Source: Flavobacterium covae (GTDB lineage: Bacteria > Bacteroidota > Bacteroidia > Flavobacteriales > Flavobacteriaceae). From it: 64,000 nt of DNA. A model generated the notes under the pieces. That model ran no database searches. It saw only the letters and a list, made by a program, of their open reading frames with translations, and was not told the origin of the DNA. Of the stretch, positions 1 through 9,531 are shown one piece after another. The position numbers were made by a program, and so were the translations under genes. How positions within the stretch are numbered: position 1 is the first letter of the stretch; each line of letters starts with the position of its first letter. The stretch is taken from positions 992,001 through 1,056,000 of the forward strand of contig CP067379.1 of NCBI GenBank assembly GCA_019565575.1, in the 5' to 3' direction.

Positions 1-330
1 CCAAGTAGAAAAACGAAAGATGCAAAAACAGAATCTATACCGTTTAGAAAGACAAATATTTTGTCATCAGATTTTTTTAAAGATTTTTCTGTTGTAATTA
101 TTTCTGGAGTTGGATATTTTGAGATTTCTGATGGTTATAATGAAATAGAGAAAATTTTTGACGTAAAATTTTCAGAAAAAAGATATGCCAATACAAATAA
201 CAACACTCAACCATTTTGGGTTCATACAAGTGAAACAAAAATTGTAATAAACACACACCAATTAAGCATTGGAATTTCTGATTTGCTATTGAAAGAAGTA
301 GCTAGTGAAGTGCGTAAGTTTTTGAAATAA
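1..330 (+). CDS. Hypothetical protein, 5'-truncated by window edge
   Basis: The frame is open from the first base to TAA at 328-330, so the gene starts outside the window and only its last 109 codons are visible. A TTG at 61 is not a convincing start because the frame continues upstream without a stop. The visible part is mixed alpha/beta in character and has no membrane segment. I recognise no family. A small gene follows 27 bases downstream on the same strand and is probably co-transcribed. The function is unknown. Confidence 0.6.
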   Translation, partial: PSRKTKDAKTESIPFRKTNILSSDFFKDFSVVIISGVGYFEISDGYNEIEKIFDVKFSEKRYANTNNNTQPFWVHTSETKIVINTHQLSIGISDLLLKEVASEVRKFLK

Positions 331-357
331 GAATTAATAACTACAAAATACATAATT

Positions 358-549
358 ATGGCTCTATATAAATTAAAAGCAAAAGGGAATTATGGAAATA
401 TGTCAAAAGGATATGAATTTCAAGTTAATTCTGCATCAATACCTACACCAAATGTGAATGATATTGAAAAAGAGATTGAACGACTAGGTTTTAATTCTCA
501 AGCTAAATCATATAAAAGTCCTGGAAATTTTGAAATTAAAAAAGTTTGA
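358..549 (+). CDS. Small hypothetical protein (63 aa)
   Basis: An ATG-started 63-residue frame follows the preceding gene closely. The protein is basic (many Lys) and has no signal peptide or membrane segment. The N-terminus reads MALYKLKAKGNYG, with a short predicted helix around residues 34-44 (NDIEKEIERLG). I recognise no domain and do not assign a function. A rho-independent terminator lies about 70 bases downstream, so this is probably the last gene of a transcript that starts before the window. The coding call rests on the clean start, the codon use and the context. Confidence 0.55.
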   Translation: MALYKLKAKGNYGNMSKGYEFQVNSASIPTPNVNDIEKEIERLGFNSQAKSYKSPGNFEIKKV

Positions 550-620
550 AAATTACACCAAAATCCAATCTGAATTTTAAAAAGCCGACCCAAAAGAATT
601 TATAGTTCAAGATTAAAATA

Positions 621-648
621 AGAGGATGCTTGTTGAGCATCCTTTTTA
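621..648 (+). terminator. Rho-independent terminator (bidirectional)
   Basis: An 8-bp perfect stem, AGGATGCT/AGCATCCT, with a 5-base loop is followed by a T run. It ends the transcript of the two small plus-strand genes. It also overlaps the 3' end of the opposing TRIC-type gene, so it may serve both directions. Confidence 0.8.
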
Positions 649-1248
649 TATAATGGGTAATTGTAATTTTCTTCGAATCGCATAAATTCGAATCGCGGCG
701 GTGATAAACACACTTAAAATCATACTGGTATCGGATTGCATTTTGTAATTTACCATTATCAAATACAAACCACCTCCTATTATGCAAGCCGTGGCATATA
801 ATTGTCCTGGTTTTAATAAGGCGGGTACTTTGTTGCAAAGCACATCACTTAATAAACCACCAAACGTAGCTGTAATCATTCCCATAATTAGTGCATAACC
901 ATTAGGAATAGCATTTCTTAATGCTACTTGTATGCCTACTACTGTAAAAAGCCCAATACCAAAAGCGTCAATCCAAAATATTAATTTTTTTATTAAGCTT
1001 GAGTTTAATTTAAAAAAGAAAGCTATAATAGTTGAGGTTAGTACTATTATAATAGCTACATTATCATTTACCCAATTTACTGGACGTATACCTATTAATA
1101 AATCTCGTAGAGTACCGCCTCCATACGCCATACAGAATGCCAATACAGATGCACCAAAAATATCAAAACGTTTAGTTCTTGCTTTTAAAACACCTGTTAC
1201 TGCAAATACAAAAACGCCTGTATAACTAAAAATCTGTAGGGTATCCAT
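646..1248 (-). CDS. Trimeric intracellular cation channel (TRIC/UPF0126, YadS-like) family membrane protein
   Basis: A 200-residue integral membrane protein starting MDTLQIFSYTG. It has about seven hydrophobic segments in two similar halves, each carrying a glycine-rich motif (GGGTLRDLL near residue 45; GGLLSDVL near residue 130). That is the layout of the prokaryotic TRIC family, which conducts potassium and other cations across the inner membrane. The frame extends 12 codons upstream to an ATG at 1284. I chose the start at 1248 because a good -7 promoter box lies between the two ATGs (1261-1268). The length is normal for the family. The gene is transcribed alone and points toward the terminator at 621-648. 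The physiological role is not evident from the context. Confidence 0.85.
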   Translation of the reverse strand: MDTLQIFSYTGVFVFAVTGVLKARTKRFDIFGASVLAFCMAYGGGTLRDLLIGIRPVNWVNDNVAIIIVLTSTIIAFFFKLNSSLIKKLIFWIDAFGIGLFTVVGIQVALRNAIPNGYALIMGMITATFGGLLSDVLCNKVPALLKPGQLYATACIIGGGLYLIMVNYKMQSDTSMILSVFITAAIRIYAIRRKLQLPII

Positions 1249-1260
1249 TTTAATTTTTTG

Positions 1261-1268
1261 CAAAGATA
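1261..1268 (-). promoter_or_regulatory. Bacteroidota -7 promoter box of the TRIC-type gene
   Basis: On the minus strand this reads TATCTTTG, a perfect match to the Bacteroidota -7 consensus TAnnTTTG. It lies 12 bases upstream of the ATG at 1248, which implies a very short 5' leader and fixes the choice of start. Confidence 0.6.
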
Positions 1269-1284
1269 TTAAGTAATTTTTCAA

Positions 1285-1612
1285 TAATAAATAGTAATTT
1301 AACTTATAACAAGGTAAGTGAAATTTGTGATTTTTAATGGATTATATTTAACTCAAATTAGCTGATAGATTAGAGTAAAGAGAATTAAATTTATTACTTA
1401 TAAAAATATCTTGTAGTGAAAACTATAGCTGTAGAAAAAAATTGCGTGTATTTTTATCTTTTTGATTTTATCAAAAAAATAACGCATAATCTGGGTTCAA
1501 TTCAAAGTATGCGTTAGATAAAAAACGGACCAAAAGCGAAGCATTTGTAGTATTGATAAAAATAATAATAGGCTATGTAATGTTTTAGATTTCAAATATT
1601 TTTAAAAAGTGA
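1285..1612. other. Intergenic region, no gene
   Basis: About 330 AT-rich bases lie between two minus-strand genes. I see the terminator of the upstream gene (1473-1516) and no open frame with a plausible start. Confidence 0.6.
1473..1516 (-). terminator. Rho-independent terminator of the Tim44-like gene
   Basis: Inverted repeat TAACGCATA (1480-1488) / TATGCGTTA (1508-1516) with a 19-base loop. On the minus strand it is followed by a run of seven T. It lies about 100 bases beyond the stop of the Tim44-like gene. Confidence 0.7.
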
Positions 1613-3065
1613 TTAAAATTTTAGATTGAAACTGTTTAAAACCCAATTTTTAGATTCATCTACTACAATAGATTCACAGTAATTACAAGTATCGTTTGTG
1701 GTATCATCGTAAGGAGCACCGCAATTTGCACATTCATAACTAAAAACGGTTTCTTTGTTAGTTGCTCCTTGTTGTGTTATTTCCTTTATTAAGGATAGTG
1801 TTATTGAAAAATTAACTAAATCATTATCAATTGCTATTAATTTATCGTTTTCAATACGTACTCTTTTTCCGCATACTTCTGCATATAAATGTACTTCTAA
1901 TTTGTTATCGTTAGTTGTTTTATAAAATTGAGTACTTAGTTCTTTAATATACAACCTTTCAAAAACCACATTATTAAAAATATCCTGTTTATATGATAAA
2001 ATTTTATCTCTCACTTCTTTATGAGTAAAACGTTCTAATTTTATTAAATTTCCTCCTGTTAATACATCTAGTATTTGCATAGAAATATTAGAAGCTATGT
2101 CTTCAACTGACTGGATGTTAAAATTAGTATCGTTTGTACATTTTTCTTTTAAAATAGGATCATAATTTAAAGGACTTTCTTTACGATAGTTTTCTTCTTG
2201 GGTTATTTCGCACAAAATCCAGTCGTAAGTAGGATTATTTGTTAAAGTATTACAGTTTGAGCAACGGGAAACTTCACCTAATGGTGTTGTTATTTCGGCA
2301 CCACAATTAGGACAATTTGAATTGTTGTATAAGTTTGAATTGTCTTGAACCGTGTTTCCTTTTTTAAGGAAAGTATAATACTCTATAGCATAATCATCTT
2401 GATACACTTCTCGTATGGTTTCGTATTTATCTGAGTAAAATAAATCATCTAATTTAAAAGTAATTTTAATATCAACTATTTGAAAATCATTATAGGTATA
2501 AAAATTTTTACCGCTATTTCTTGTATGCTAAGGTTACTTATTATATTATGTTGTGCTAGTTTTTGCATCATCTTAATTTGTACCGATAATTTTTGATACA
2601 AACCGTCAGACATCCATTTTCTAACGTGTGATAAATTTTGATGTTGCCATGCTTTTTGCATTTCTAAAAAAGCGGTTTGTACTTTGAGTGCTGTTAAGCC
2701 TTCCAGGAAAAGATAAATTATCTGTAAAATTTTGTGTGTTATCTAAATAATTCTTTTTTGTTTGTTCCTTTTTATACCATTGATATAAAATTATTATTAT
2801 GATAATGAGAATAATAAATTTAAAACTTACTATTCCATCATTATCACTACTATTATCAAAATGACTATTATCAAAATGACTATCATCAAAATGACTATCA
2901 TCAAAATGACTTCCGCCAGATCGACTACTTGAATGAGATCGACTACTAGATCTAGATCTAGATCCGCCACCGCCGCCAAGTCTAGCGTATGTATTTATTG
3001 CCGTAAAAATAGAGAAGTAGTATAGAAAGATTTAATTTTTTTAGTTTATTTTTAATTGTTTTCAT
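1613..3065 (-). CDS. Tim44-like zinc-ribbon membrane protein (frame-disrupted)
   Basis: Read across at least three frameshifts (near 3025, 2700 and 2475) the region encodes one protein of about 480 residues. The order is: a short N-terminus, a Gly/Ser/Arg-rich stretch, four SHFD-type repeats, one membrane segment (FKFIILIIII), a Tim44-like region (LEMQKAWQHQNL, VRKWMSDGLYQ), and two zinc ribbons (CPNCGAE...CSNC near the middle and CANCGAP...CNYC at the C-terminus). The start codon abuts the stop of the SPFH gene (TAAATG), so the two are translated together. Tim44-like/zinc-ribbon proteins next to SPFH proteins are a recurrent bacterial pair of unknown function, presumably membrane-associated. 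As read, the gene is broken. The shifts resemble those elsewhere in the window and may be sequencing errors. Confidence 0.65.
2851..2910. repeat. Four tandem 15-bp units inside the Tim44-like gene
   Basis: The unit is TATYATCAAAATGAC, repeated four times without gaps; the first two have T and the last two have C at the fourth position. On the minus strand this encodes repeats of the type SHFDD/SHFDN just before the membrane segment. The unit is a multiple of three, so copy-number change keeps the frame. Confidence 0.9.
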
Positions 3066-4154
3066 TTAGAGTGTAGGCAATTGTGGAGGGATATTAGTAA
3101 ATAAATTAGCAAGTGCTCTTACAGTTTCAGCCTTTTCCCAATTAGACATAGTATTTGTCCAAACAAGGGTTTCTCTTGTTAATTGATTTGTATGGACTAA
3201 GTTTTTAAGAGCTTCTATATCAAAAGGACCAGCTTGTTGCCCATTAATGGCTACAAAATAAGAGGATTGTATAGGAATAGGAGGAGGAGCTGAGTTTTGT
3301 GAACTAGTAAACATAGCATTTGAGATGACATTACCCATTCCTAATCCTACACCCATTCCTACACCTAATCCAGGTAGGTTGGTATTTGCAGCAGCTGTTT
3401 CAATGCTTTGAGCTGCTTTAAATTGAGTTAGTTTTTGCATATCTATTTTGTTTAACCTAGAATATTCAAAAATTTCATCTTTAATTTTATCAGGCATTGA
3501 TATGTTTTCGATCAAAAATTTTGTAATCTCTAAACCATAATTATTAAAATCTTGATTTAATTTTATGTGTACCTCATTTGAAAGTTCTTCAATATTTCCT
3601 GCTATTTTTTCTATGGTAAAATGACCTGTTCCAATAGAAGTTGTAAATTTAGAAACCATTAAACTTCTTAACTGTCCATTTATTTCTTCAGTATTAAAAT
3701 GTGTACCTGTACCAGCTACTTCTTTTAAGAATTTCGCTCCATCTATTATTTTGTAAGCAAATGTACCAAAGGCTCGTAACTCAATAAAACCAAATTTATC
3801 ATCTTCAATAATTAGGGCATTTTTTGTTCCCCATTTTTGATTGATAAACTGTCGTGTATTTATAAAATAGACATCAGCTTTAAAGGGACTATCAAAACCA
3901 TATTTCCATCCTTTTAAAGAAGTTAAGATAGGCATGTTTTGTGTACTTAAGGTATACATACCTGGTTTATAAACATCGGCAATAGTTCCTTCGTTTAAAA
4001 ATATAGCTTCTTGTGATTCACGTACGGTAAGTTTAGCATTCATTTTTATTTCGTTATCGTGGCGTGGAAATTTCCAAATAATAAGCTCATTTGATTCGTC
4101 TACCCAATCAATAATGTCAATAAATTCGTTTTTTAAAAAATTTAATATTCCCAT
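3066..4154 (-). CDS. SPFH (band 7 / virion core-like) protein with C-terminal GYF_2 domain
   Basis: A 362-residue protein. Residues about 25-240 look like an SPFH/band-7 domain of the virion-core-protein type (for example EGTIADVYKPGMYTL, then an AFGTFAYKI strand). A Gly-rich stretch (GLGVGMGVGLGMG) follows, and then a GYF_2 domain near residues 298-350 with the typical GPFDIEAL and W-x-x-A pattern. SPFH proteins oligomerise at membranes and scaffold complexes. There is no N-terminal signal or membrane segment, so it is probably cytoplasmic and membrane-associated. It is the first gene of a two-gene operon with the Tim44-like zinc-ribbon protein downstream, and the stop and start are adjacent. 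The frame is intact. The family and domain order are clear but the biological role is unknown. Confidence 0.85.
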   Translation of the reverse strand: MGILNFLKNEFIDIIDWVDESNELIIWKFPRHDNEIKMNAKLTVRESQEAIFLNEGTIADVYKPGMYTLSTQNMPILTSLKGWKYGFDSPFKADVYFINTRQFINQKWGTKNALIIEDDKFGFIELRAFGTFAYKIIDGAKFLKEVAGTGTHFNTEEINGQLRSLMVSKFTTSIGTGHFTIEKIAGNIEELSNEVHIKLNQDFNNYGLEITKFLIENISMPDKIKDEIFEYSRLNKIDMQKLTQFKAAQSIETAAANTNLPGLGVGMGVGLGMGNVISNAMFTSSQNSAPPPIPIQSSYFVAINGQQAGPFDIEALKNLVHTNQLTRETLVWTNTMSNWEKAETVRALANLFTNIPPQLPTL

Positions 4155-4618
4155 TTTTGTTTATTTGATTATAAAAGAGGTTCTATTTTGATACTTATTT
4201 CTCTTTTTTGACAGTTTAATAAACCTAAGAGTGTTTAGTTTAATTATCTGTTTATTATAAAAAAGTATTTTTAGGTTCTCTTTTTTATTTTTTTAAAGTA
4301 AGTATTACAAATGTATTAAAATAGCTATATGAAATGCACAGTTATTTTAAAAACTTTAAAATATGATGAGGTTATTATTTTAACTTTTTTTCGTTCTGAT
4401 GTATTGAAAAAATAAGATATTAAAGTGTTCTTGTATAATTTTAAACTATGAACAATAAACGATTATTTTTTCAATAAAATCATAATACATTACTCTTTGA
4501 TATGTATTATTCAATTCCATTCTAATATTTGAAAAAGAAGAAGATACAATAACTAGATAAAGAGTTTATAAAATAAAATTTCAGTATATTTATTCCCATT
4601 AATGTATTTATTTTTTAT
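4155..4618. other. Intergenic region between divergent genes
   Basis: About 460 AT-rich bases separate the divergently transcribed SPFH gene and the 4619 gene. It must carry promoters for both. I see no convincing open frame, RNA gene or strong hairpin. Confidence 0.5.
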
Positions 4619-5663
4619 ATGTCTTCCGATAAACCTTTATTTAAAAAAAAATATTATCCAATTAACAATTTATTGTATGATTATTTAGAAAAATACAAAA
4701 GGTTAACCAAAACGAGTGTGTTTTATGAAGATTTATTGCGATTTCAAGGTTCTGTAGTGGTTTATGATACTAAAGGAAAAGATACTTTATGGATTAGGGT
4801 TTATTATAATGAATATGAAAAGAATGAAATAGATTTTAGTCTTAAAAAGATTTATACATTACTACATTCAGATGGAGATGAAAGTAAAATACAATTCTTA
4901 AATGTAGACCATATAGACTTTTGTACTTTTGGTAATTCTAAACCATTTAGGATAAAAGTTAGAAATATACTAAATGATAATTACACCCATTTTTATGTAA
5001 AAAAAGCAGATGCTTCACGTATTTTTGGACTAGAATTAGAAGATATAATTTCTCCTAATCGAATTAATTATTTAGTATTTAAAGATACACTTATAGAAGA
5101 ACATATTGTGGGAATTCAGGTGATATTTTTATAAAGCAACATTTATCAAATTGTTCTGAATCAGAAAAAGCTCAAATTGCTAAAGAATTTGTAAAATTTA
5201 ATGAACGCTGTATGATAGGACTCTTGGGTGATATGCGTTCATATAATTTTGTAGTAATTCCTATTTATGATTATGATCATTTGGTTTTTAAAATTCGAGC
5301 TATTGACTTTGACCAACAATGTTATGAAGGAGATTTTAAATTATATAAACCTCATTTGTTTAAAGAAAATTTTCAATTTAGTAAATTGGTAAGTGAAAAA
5401 TTAGAAGTTAATTCTATTGAGCAATATCAAAATGAAGAACGTTCAATTATGGTAAAAAGAATGGTAGGTTCTGAAGAAAGATTGAATGATTTGTTGCAGG
5501 CAATGAAATCTATGCAGTTATCTACTATTGAAAAACTAGAACGGTTGAAAAGGAAATATATCTATTTACTCATGATATGCAGTTTAAAAAAGCCAACTCT
5601 ATGGGAGAGGTAATAGAATCAGCCTTGCTATTTTTAAAGCGAAATTATAGAGGAAAATTTTAA
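4619..5663 (+). CDS. Conserved-looking hypothetical protein (frame-disrupted)
   Basis: This is one gene of about 347 codons when two shifts are read through. The first is near 5115, where the frame passes from EEHIVG into GDIFIKQHL; the second is near 5555, where it passes into THDMQFKKANSMGEV and ends at TAA 5661-5663. The protein is soluble and mixed alpha/beta, with a long C-terminal helix (ERLNDLLQAMKSMQLS). It has no signal peptide. I recognise no catalytic motif and assign no function. The gene is followed by two copies of a TTAATTCCGTCAGTTTA sequence and an ATPase gene. It is probably a single transcription unit. Confidence 0.55.
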
Positions 5664-5671
5664 TAAATTAT

Positions 5672-5737
5672 GTTAATTCCGTCAGTTTATTGACTTAATT
5701 TATATTAATTCCGTCAGTTTACTGACGGAATTAATAT
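5672..5737. promoter_or_regulatory. Perfect 16-bp palindrome plus an extra half-site upstream of the DUF4143 ATPase
   Basis: A perfect inverted repeat has arms at 5702-5717 and 5722-5737, a 4-base loop and core TTCCGTCAG/CTGACGGAA. A second copy of one arm, TTAATTCCGTCAGTTTA, lies at about 5673-5689. A T-rich stretch follows the hairpin, so it could terminate the preceding gene. The additional half-site 44 bases upstream of the next start also fits an operator. I cannot decide between the two from sequence alone. Confidence 0.6.
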
Positions 5738-5780
5738 TTTTATTAAATTTGTATTTATAAATTTTAATAAATATAGCCTT

Positions 5781-6917
5781 ATGAATTACATTAAAAGAGC
5801 CGTATTTGATGATTTTAATAATTATTTACATCCTAATAAAGTACTGATTTTGTTGGGTGCAAGACGTGTAGGTAAAACCCAACTTATAAAAAAATATGTA
5901 GAAGTTACAGATGAAAAGGTGTTACAACTTAATGGTGAAGATAAAAATGATGCAAGACTTTTAGAAGAAAGAACGTTTGAAAACTATAAAAGATTATTAC
6001 GAAATATTAATTTATTAGTAATTGATGAAGCACAAGCGATAGAGGAAATAGGATTGATATTAAAATTTATTGTTGATACGATTGATGGAATAAAGGTGAT
6101 TGCAACAGGATCATCTATGTTTGACTTAAATAATAAATTGGGTGAACCTTTGGTTGGAAGAAAAAATACTTTGTATCTATACCCATTGTCTCAGATAGAA
6201 TTTTCGGAATATGAAAATTATAAAGAAACAGTTGAAAATCTTGAGATGCGATTAATTTATGGAGGCTATCCAGAGTTAACGCACTATGAATCATGGTATG
6301 ACAAACAAAAGTATTTACGTGAAATTATAAATTCATATTTATTAAAAGATATATTGGTTTTTGATGGTATTAAAAACTCTAATAAAATTTATGATTTATT
6401 AAGGCTTATTGCTTTTCAAATAGGGAAAGAGGTTTCTTTACAAGAATTAGGTAAGCAATTACAATTATCTAAGAATACAGTAGAGCGTTATTTAGATTTA
6501 TTGACTAAAGTATTTATTGTTTTTAGAGTAGATGGTTTTTCACGTAATTTAAGAAAAGAAATTACTAAAAGTAGTCGTTGGTATTTTTTTGATAATGGTA
6601 TTCGTAATGCTATTATTGGAAATTTTAATACATTACAAAATCGTATGGATATAGGTGATTTATGGGAAAATTATCTGGTTTCTGAGCGTTTAAAAAAACA
6701 AATTTATCATAAGTTATATAAACAAAATTATTTTTGGCGTACTTATGATCAGCAAGAATTAGATTGGCTTGAAGAAAGTGCAGATAATTTAGCTGGATAT
6801 GAGTTTAAATGGAATGAAAATAAGAAAACAAAAATTCCAACGGCTTTTGCTAAAGCATATCCTGATGCTACTTTTGAAATTGTAAGTAAGAAAAATTACT
6901 TAGATTTTATATTATAA
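5781..6917 (+). CDS. AAA ATPase with DUF4143 (ATP-binding protein)
   Basis: A 378-residue protein, intact. Walker A is LLGARRVGKTQ near residues 24-34 and Walker B is LLVIDEAQ near 77-84. An ATGSSMFDL sensor-like motif follows. The C-terminal DUF4143 region includes a winged-helix segment (SLQELGKQLQLSKNTVERYLDLL) and ends in a nuclease-like fold (ELDWLEE, EFKWN). The family is widespread in prokaryotes, often horizontally moved, and its cellular role is not settled. It has no partner gene here. A palindrome lies just upstream and a bidirectional terminator just downstream, so it is a stand-alone transcription unit. The family assignment is firm; the function is not. Confidence 0.9.
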   Translation: MNYIKRAVFDDFNNYLHPNKVLILLGARRVGKTQLIKKYVEVTDEKVLQLNGEDKNDARLLEERTFENYKRLLRNINLLVIDEAQAIEEIGLILKFIVDTIDGIKVIATGSSMFDLNNKLGEPLVGRKNTLYLYPLSQIEFSEYENYKETVENLEMRLIYGGYPELTHYESWYDKQKYLREIINSYLLKDILVFDGIKNSNKIYDLLRLIAFQIGKEVSLQELGKQLQLSKNTVERYLDLLTKVFIVFRVDGFSRNLRKEITKSSRWYFFDNGIRNAIIGNFNTLQNRMDIGDLWENYLVSERLKKQIYHKLYKQNYFWRTYDQQELDWLEESADNLAGYEFKWNENKKTKIPTAFAKAYPDATFEIVSKKNYLDFIL

Positions 6918-6920
6918 ATT

Positions 6921-6958
6921 AATAGCCTTTTTTGAATGAAAAATTAAGAAAGGCTATT
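6921..6958. terminator. Bidirectional terminator
   Basis: AATAGCCTTT (6921-6930) pairs with its complement ending at 6958, with T and A runs on either side. It lies between the convergent ATPase and DUF1294 genes and overlaps the DUF1294 stop codon by two bases. Confidence 0.7.
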
Positions 6959-7217
6959 ATTTCAGTAAAAAATAAATTCCTATTACGTTGGCAATAAATA
7001 TAATTGTGAATCGCCAAATGAAACTTATTTTTGAAGTTTTGTGTTTAAATATAAACATTCCTAATAAACTACCTATAGCACCTCCTATTAATGAGATACT
7101 TAATAAATCTTTTTCAGATATGCGTCTTTTGTTTTTTATAGCTAATAATTTGTCAATTCCGAAGAGTATTAACGAAAGGATATTTACAATTAAAAGGTAA
7201 GTAAGAAACATTTTCAT
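6957..7217 (-). CDS. DUF1294 small membrane protein
   Basis: An 86-residue protein with three hydrophobic segments. It shows the DUF1294 pattern: DKLLAIKNKRRI, then LLSISLIGGAIGSLLGM, then FKHKTSK. The family consists of short inner-membrane proteins of unknown function, sometimes fused to cold-shock domains; no such domain is present here. The length is normal for the family. It is transcribed alone, convergent with the DUF4143 ATPase and divergent from the TonB receptor. Confidence 0.85.
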   Translation of the reverse strand: MKMFLTYLLIVNILSLILFGIDKLLAIKNKRRISEKDLLSISLIGGAIGSLLGMFIFKHKTSKISFIWRFTIIFIANVIGIYFLLK

Positions 7218-7294
7218 TAAATCAGAATTTTAAAGAATCCAAAAGTAGTCATAATACTTATATTTGTTAGTTAAATTTTTAAATACTATAATCA

Positions 7295-9531
7295 TTGAAG
7301 CCTATCTTTTTATACTGTATATTATTTTTGAATACGTTTGTTTGGACTCAAAATACTTTTAAAATAAATGGAAATGTAAAAAATATAAATAAAAAGGGAG
7401 TTATTGCATTGGTTACATTTACTATTAAAGGTTTTGATAAAACTATTGTAACTGATAGTTTGGGTAATTTTAATTTCAAAATAACAGATGATAAAATAAA
7501 TATTAAAATTGAAGCTGAAGGTTATATAAATTACGAATCTGATTTTAAAATTACTGAGGATACTGATTTAAATATTATTTTAAAGGAGAATAAGAAAATT
7601 GATGAAATTATTATTACAGAGGATAAAAGGAAAACATTTTTTAAAAATGATAAGAATTTTTTAAAATTAAATGTATCTCAATTGAGCGATTTGCCTTCTT
7701 TAACTGGTAGTATTGATGTTTCAAAAATTTTGCAATTAACTCCTGGTGTTCAAAATTCAGGTGATATTAACGGATATTTGTATGTTAGAGGAGGAGATGC
7801 TGGGCATTCTATTTTTAAATATAATGATGTACCAGTGTATGGATCAGCTCATTTGTTTGGAATATTTCCTTATTATAATGCTTTTCATATAGGTGAATTA
7901 ATGTATGATAAATCAAATTTAAGTTCTGTTAATGGTAATATACTAGGGGCTTACATTAATACTAAGAGTAATATTATGAGTATTGATAAGGCAAGTTTTC
8001 AGGTTAATTTAGGTTTGTTAGCTTCTCAGTTTAATATTAAAATACCTTATAAAAAAACTGTGTTTTCTTTATCTTATAGAAAAACTTATCTAGATGATTT
8101 TCTTAAATTAATTAATGTTAAAAATGAAGTAAATTACAGTTTCGAAGATATTAATTTTTCTTATCTACATAAAATGAGTAATAAATCCAAGCTCATTTTT
8201 GATTTTATGACAAGTAAAGATAAATTAAAATATAACAGTGAAGAGTTATTTGCTGATATTAATCTAACTTGGAAAAATTATATTGCTGCTACTCAGTTCC
8301 AACATTCTAAAAATGAAAAATTTAAATTTACTGCAAACGCATATTTTTCTAAGAGTCTATCTTCAATGAATATACTTCAACATGATTTATCTATAAAAGT
8401 AAATACTTCTATTACTGATTTTAGTTTAAAGAGTAATATTATTTACAATATTTATAAAATTAAATCCGAAATAGGATTAAGTTATAATAATTATACAATT
8501 TCACCTTATAATTTAATTTTGGCTAATTTTGGTTTTACACCTAAAACAAAATATGAGAATATTAATTCTAATTTATTTTCAATCTATCAAGATTTTAATT
8601 TTTTTATAACAGATAATATCAATCTTAAATCGGGAATTCGTTTCAATTACTTTAATCACTCTAGTTCAAATAAGTATTCCTTTGAGCCTAAGTTAGGTAT
8701 TTATTTTAATGAAAAAAGAAACACAAATTATTATATTACTTTGGCTCAAAAAAGTCAACATTTAAGTTTAGTTACCACTTCTAGTATTGAATTCCAACAG
8801 ATTTTTGGGTTGCATCAGCAAATAATATCCCTTTTCAAAAGTCAAAAGAAATTTCTTTTGGTATAAACCATCATTTCAATAAAAATATTGTTACGAATTT
8901 TGATTTATTTTACAATGAAATGAAAGATTTATTAATTTATCCATTTGCTCTTTCTCAATTTAATGAAGCCTCTTCTATAGAAAAAGATATTTTCATAGGA
9001 AATGGTAAAGCTTATGGTTTTGAGTTTTTATTGAAGAAAGAAAATGGAAAATTTAAAGGTTGGATGAGTTATACTTGGAGTAAATCATTAAGAAGCTTTC
9101 CAAGGATTGATGAAGGTAGTAATTTTTACGCCAAATACGATAGAAGACATAATTTTACAACAATTATAACTTATAGTTTCACTCCAAAATTTGTGATAGG
9201 TTTTACACAAATACTAAGTTCTGGGAACCGTTTTACTTCTGCAGATCAGATATATTTTGTAAATAATGTTCCTGTAAAAGAGTATAACGAATATAATAAA
9301 GCACAGCTTCCTTTTTATAACAGAACAGATTTTTCTTTTAATTTTTGGATTATGAAAAATAAAAGAAAGGAAAGCAAAATTACTTTAAGTGTTTATAACT
9401 TATTTAATATTGAAAATCCAGTATATCAATCAGTCAATTTTGAAAAAAATGAAGAACAATTATCCATTACAAAAAATGATAAAGTATTTTACAAAATTTT
9501 ACCTTCGATTAATTGGTATTTTAAATTTTAG
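7295..9531 (+). CDS. TonB-dependent outer-membrane receptor with carboxypeptidase-like regulatory domain (one frameshift)
   Basis: The gene starts at TTG 7295 with signal peptide MKPIFLYCILFLNTFVWTQ. Residues about 25-100 form a CarboxypepD_reg-like beta domain. A plug follows (LTPGVQNSGDINGYLYVRGG, with the expected RGG), then a beta-barrel ending in aromatic SINWYFKF. A single shift near 8805 (ATTTTTGGG) breaks the frame; it resumes as DFWVASANNIPF and continues to TAA at 9531. Read through, it is about 745 residues, normal for the smaller receptors of this type. Its 3' end overlaps the start of a DUF4249 lipoprotein gene, the usual partner in Bacteroidota. The pair probably imports an unidentified substrate across the outer membrane. 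Confidence 0.85.

Noticed and set aside
2851-2910. Possible CRISPR-like array
   Set aside because: The 15-bp units are contiguous, without spacers, and code in frame for a protein repeat.
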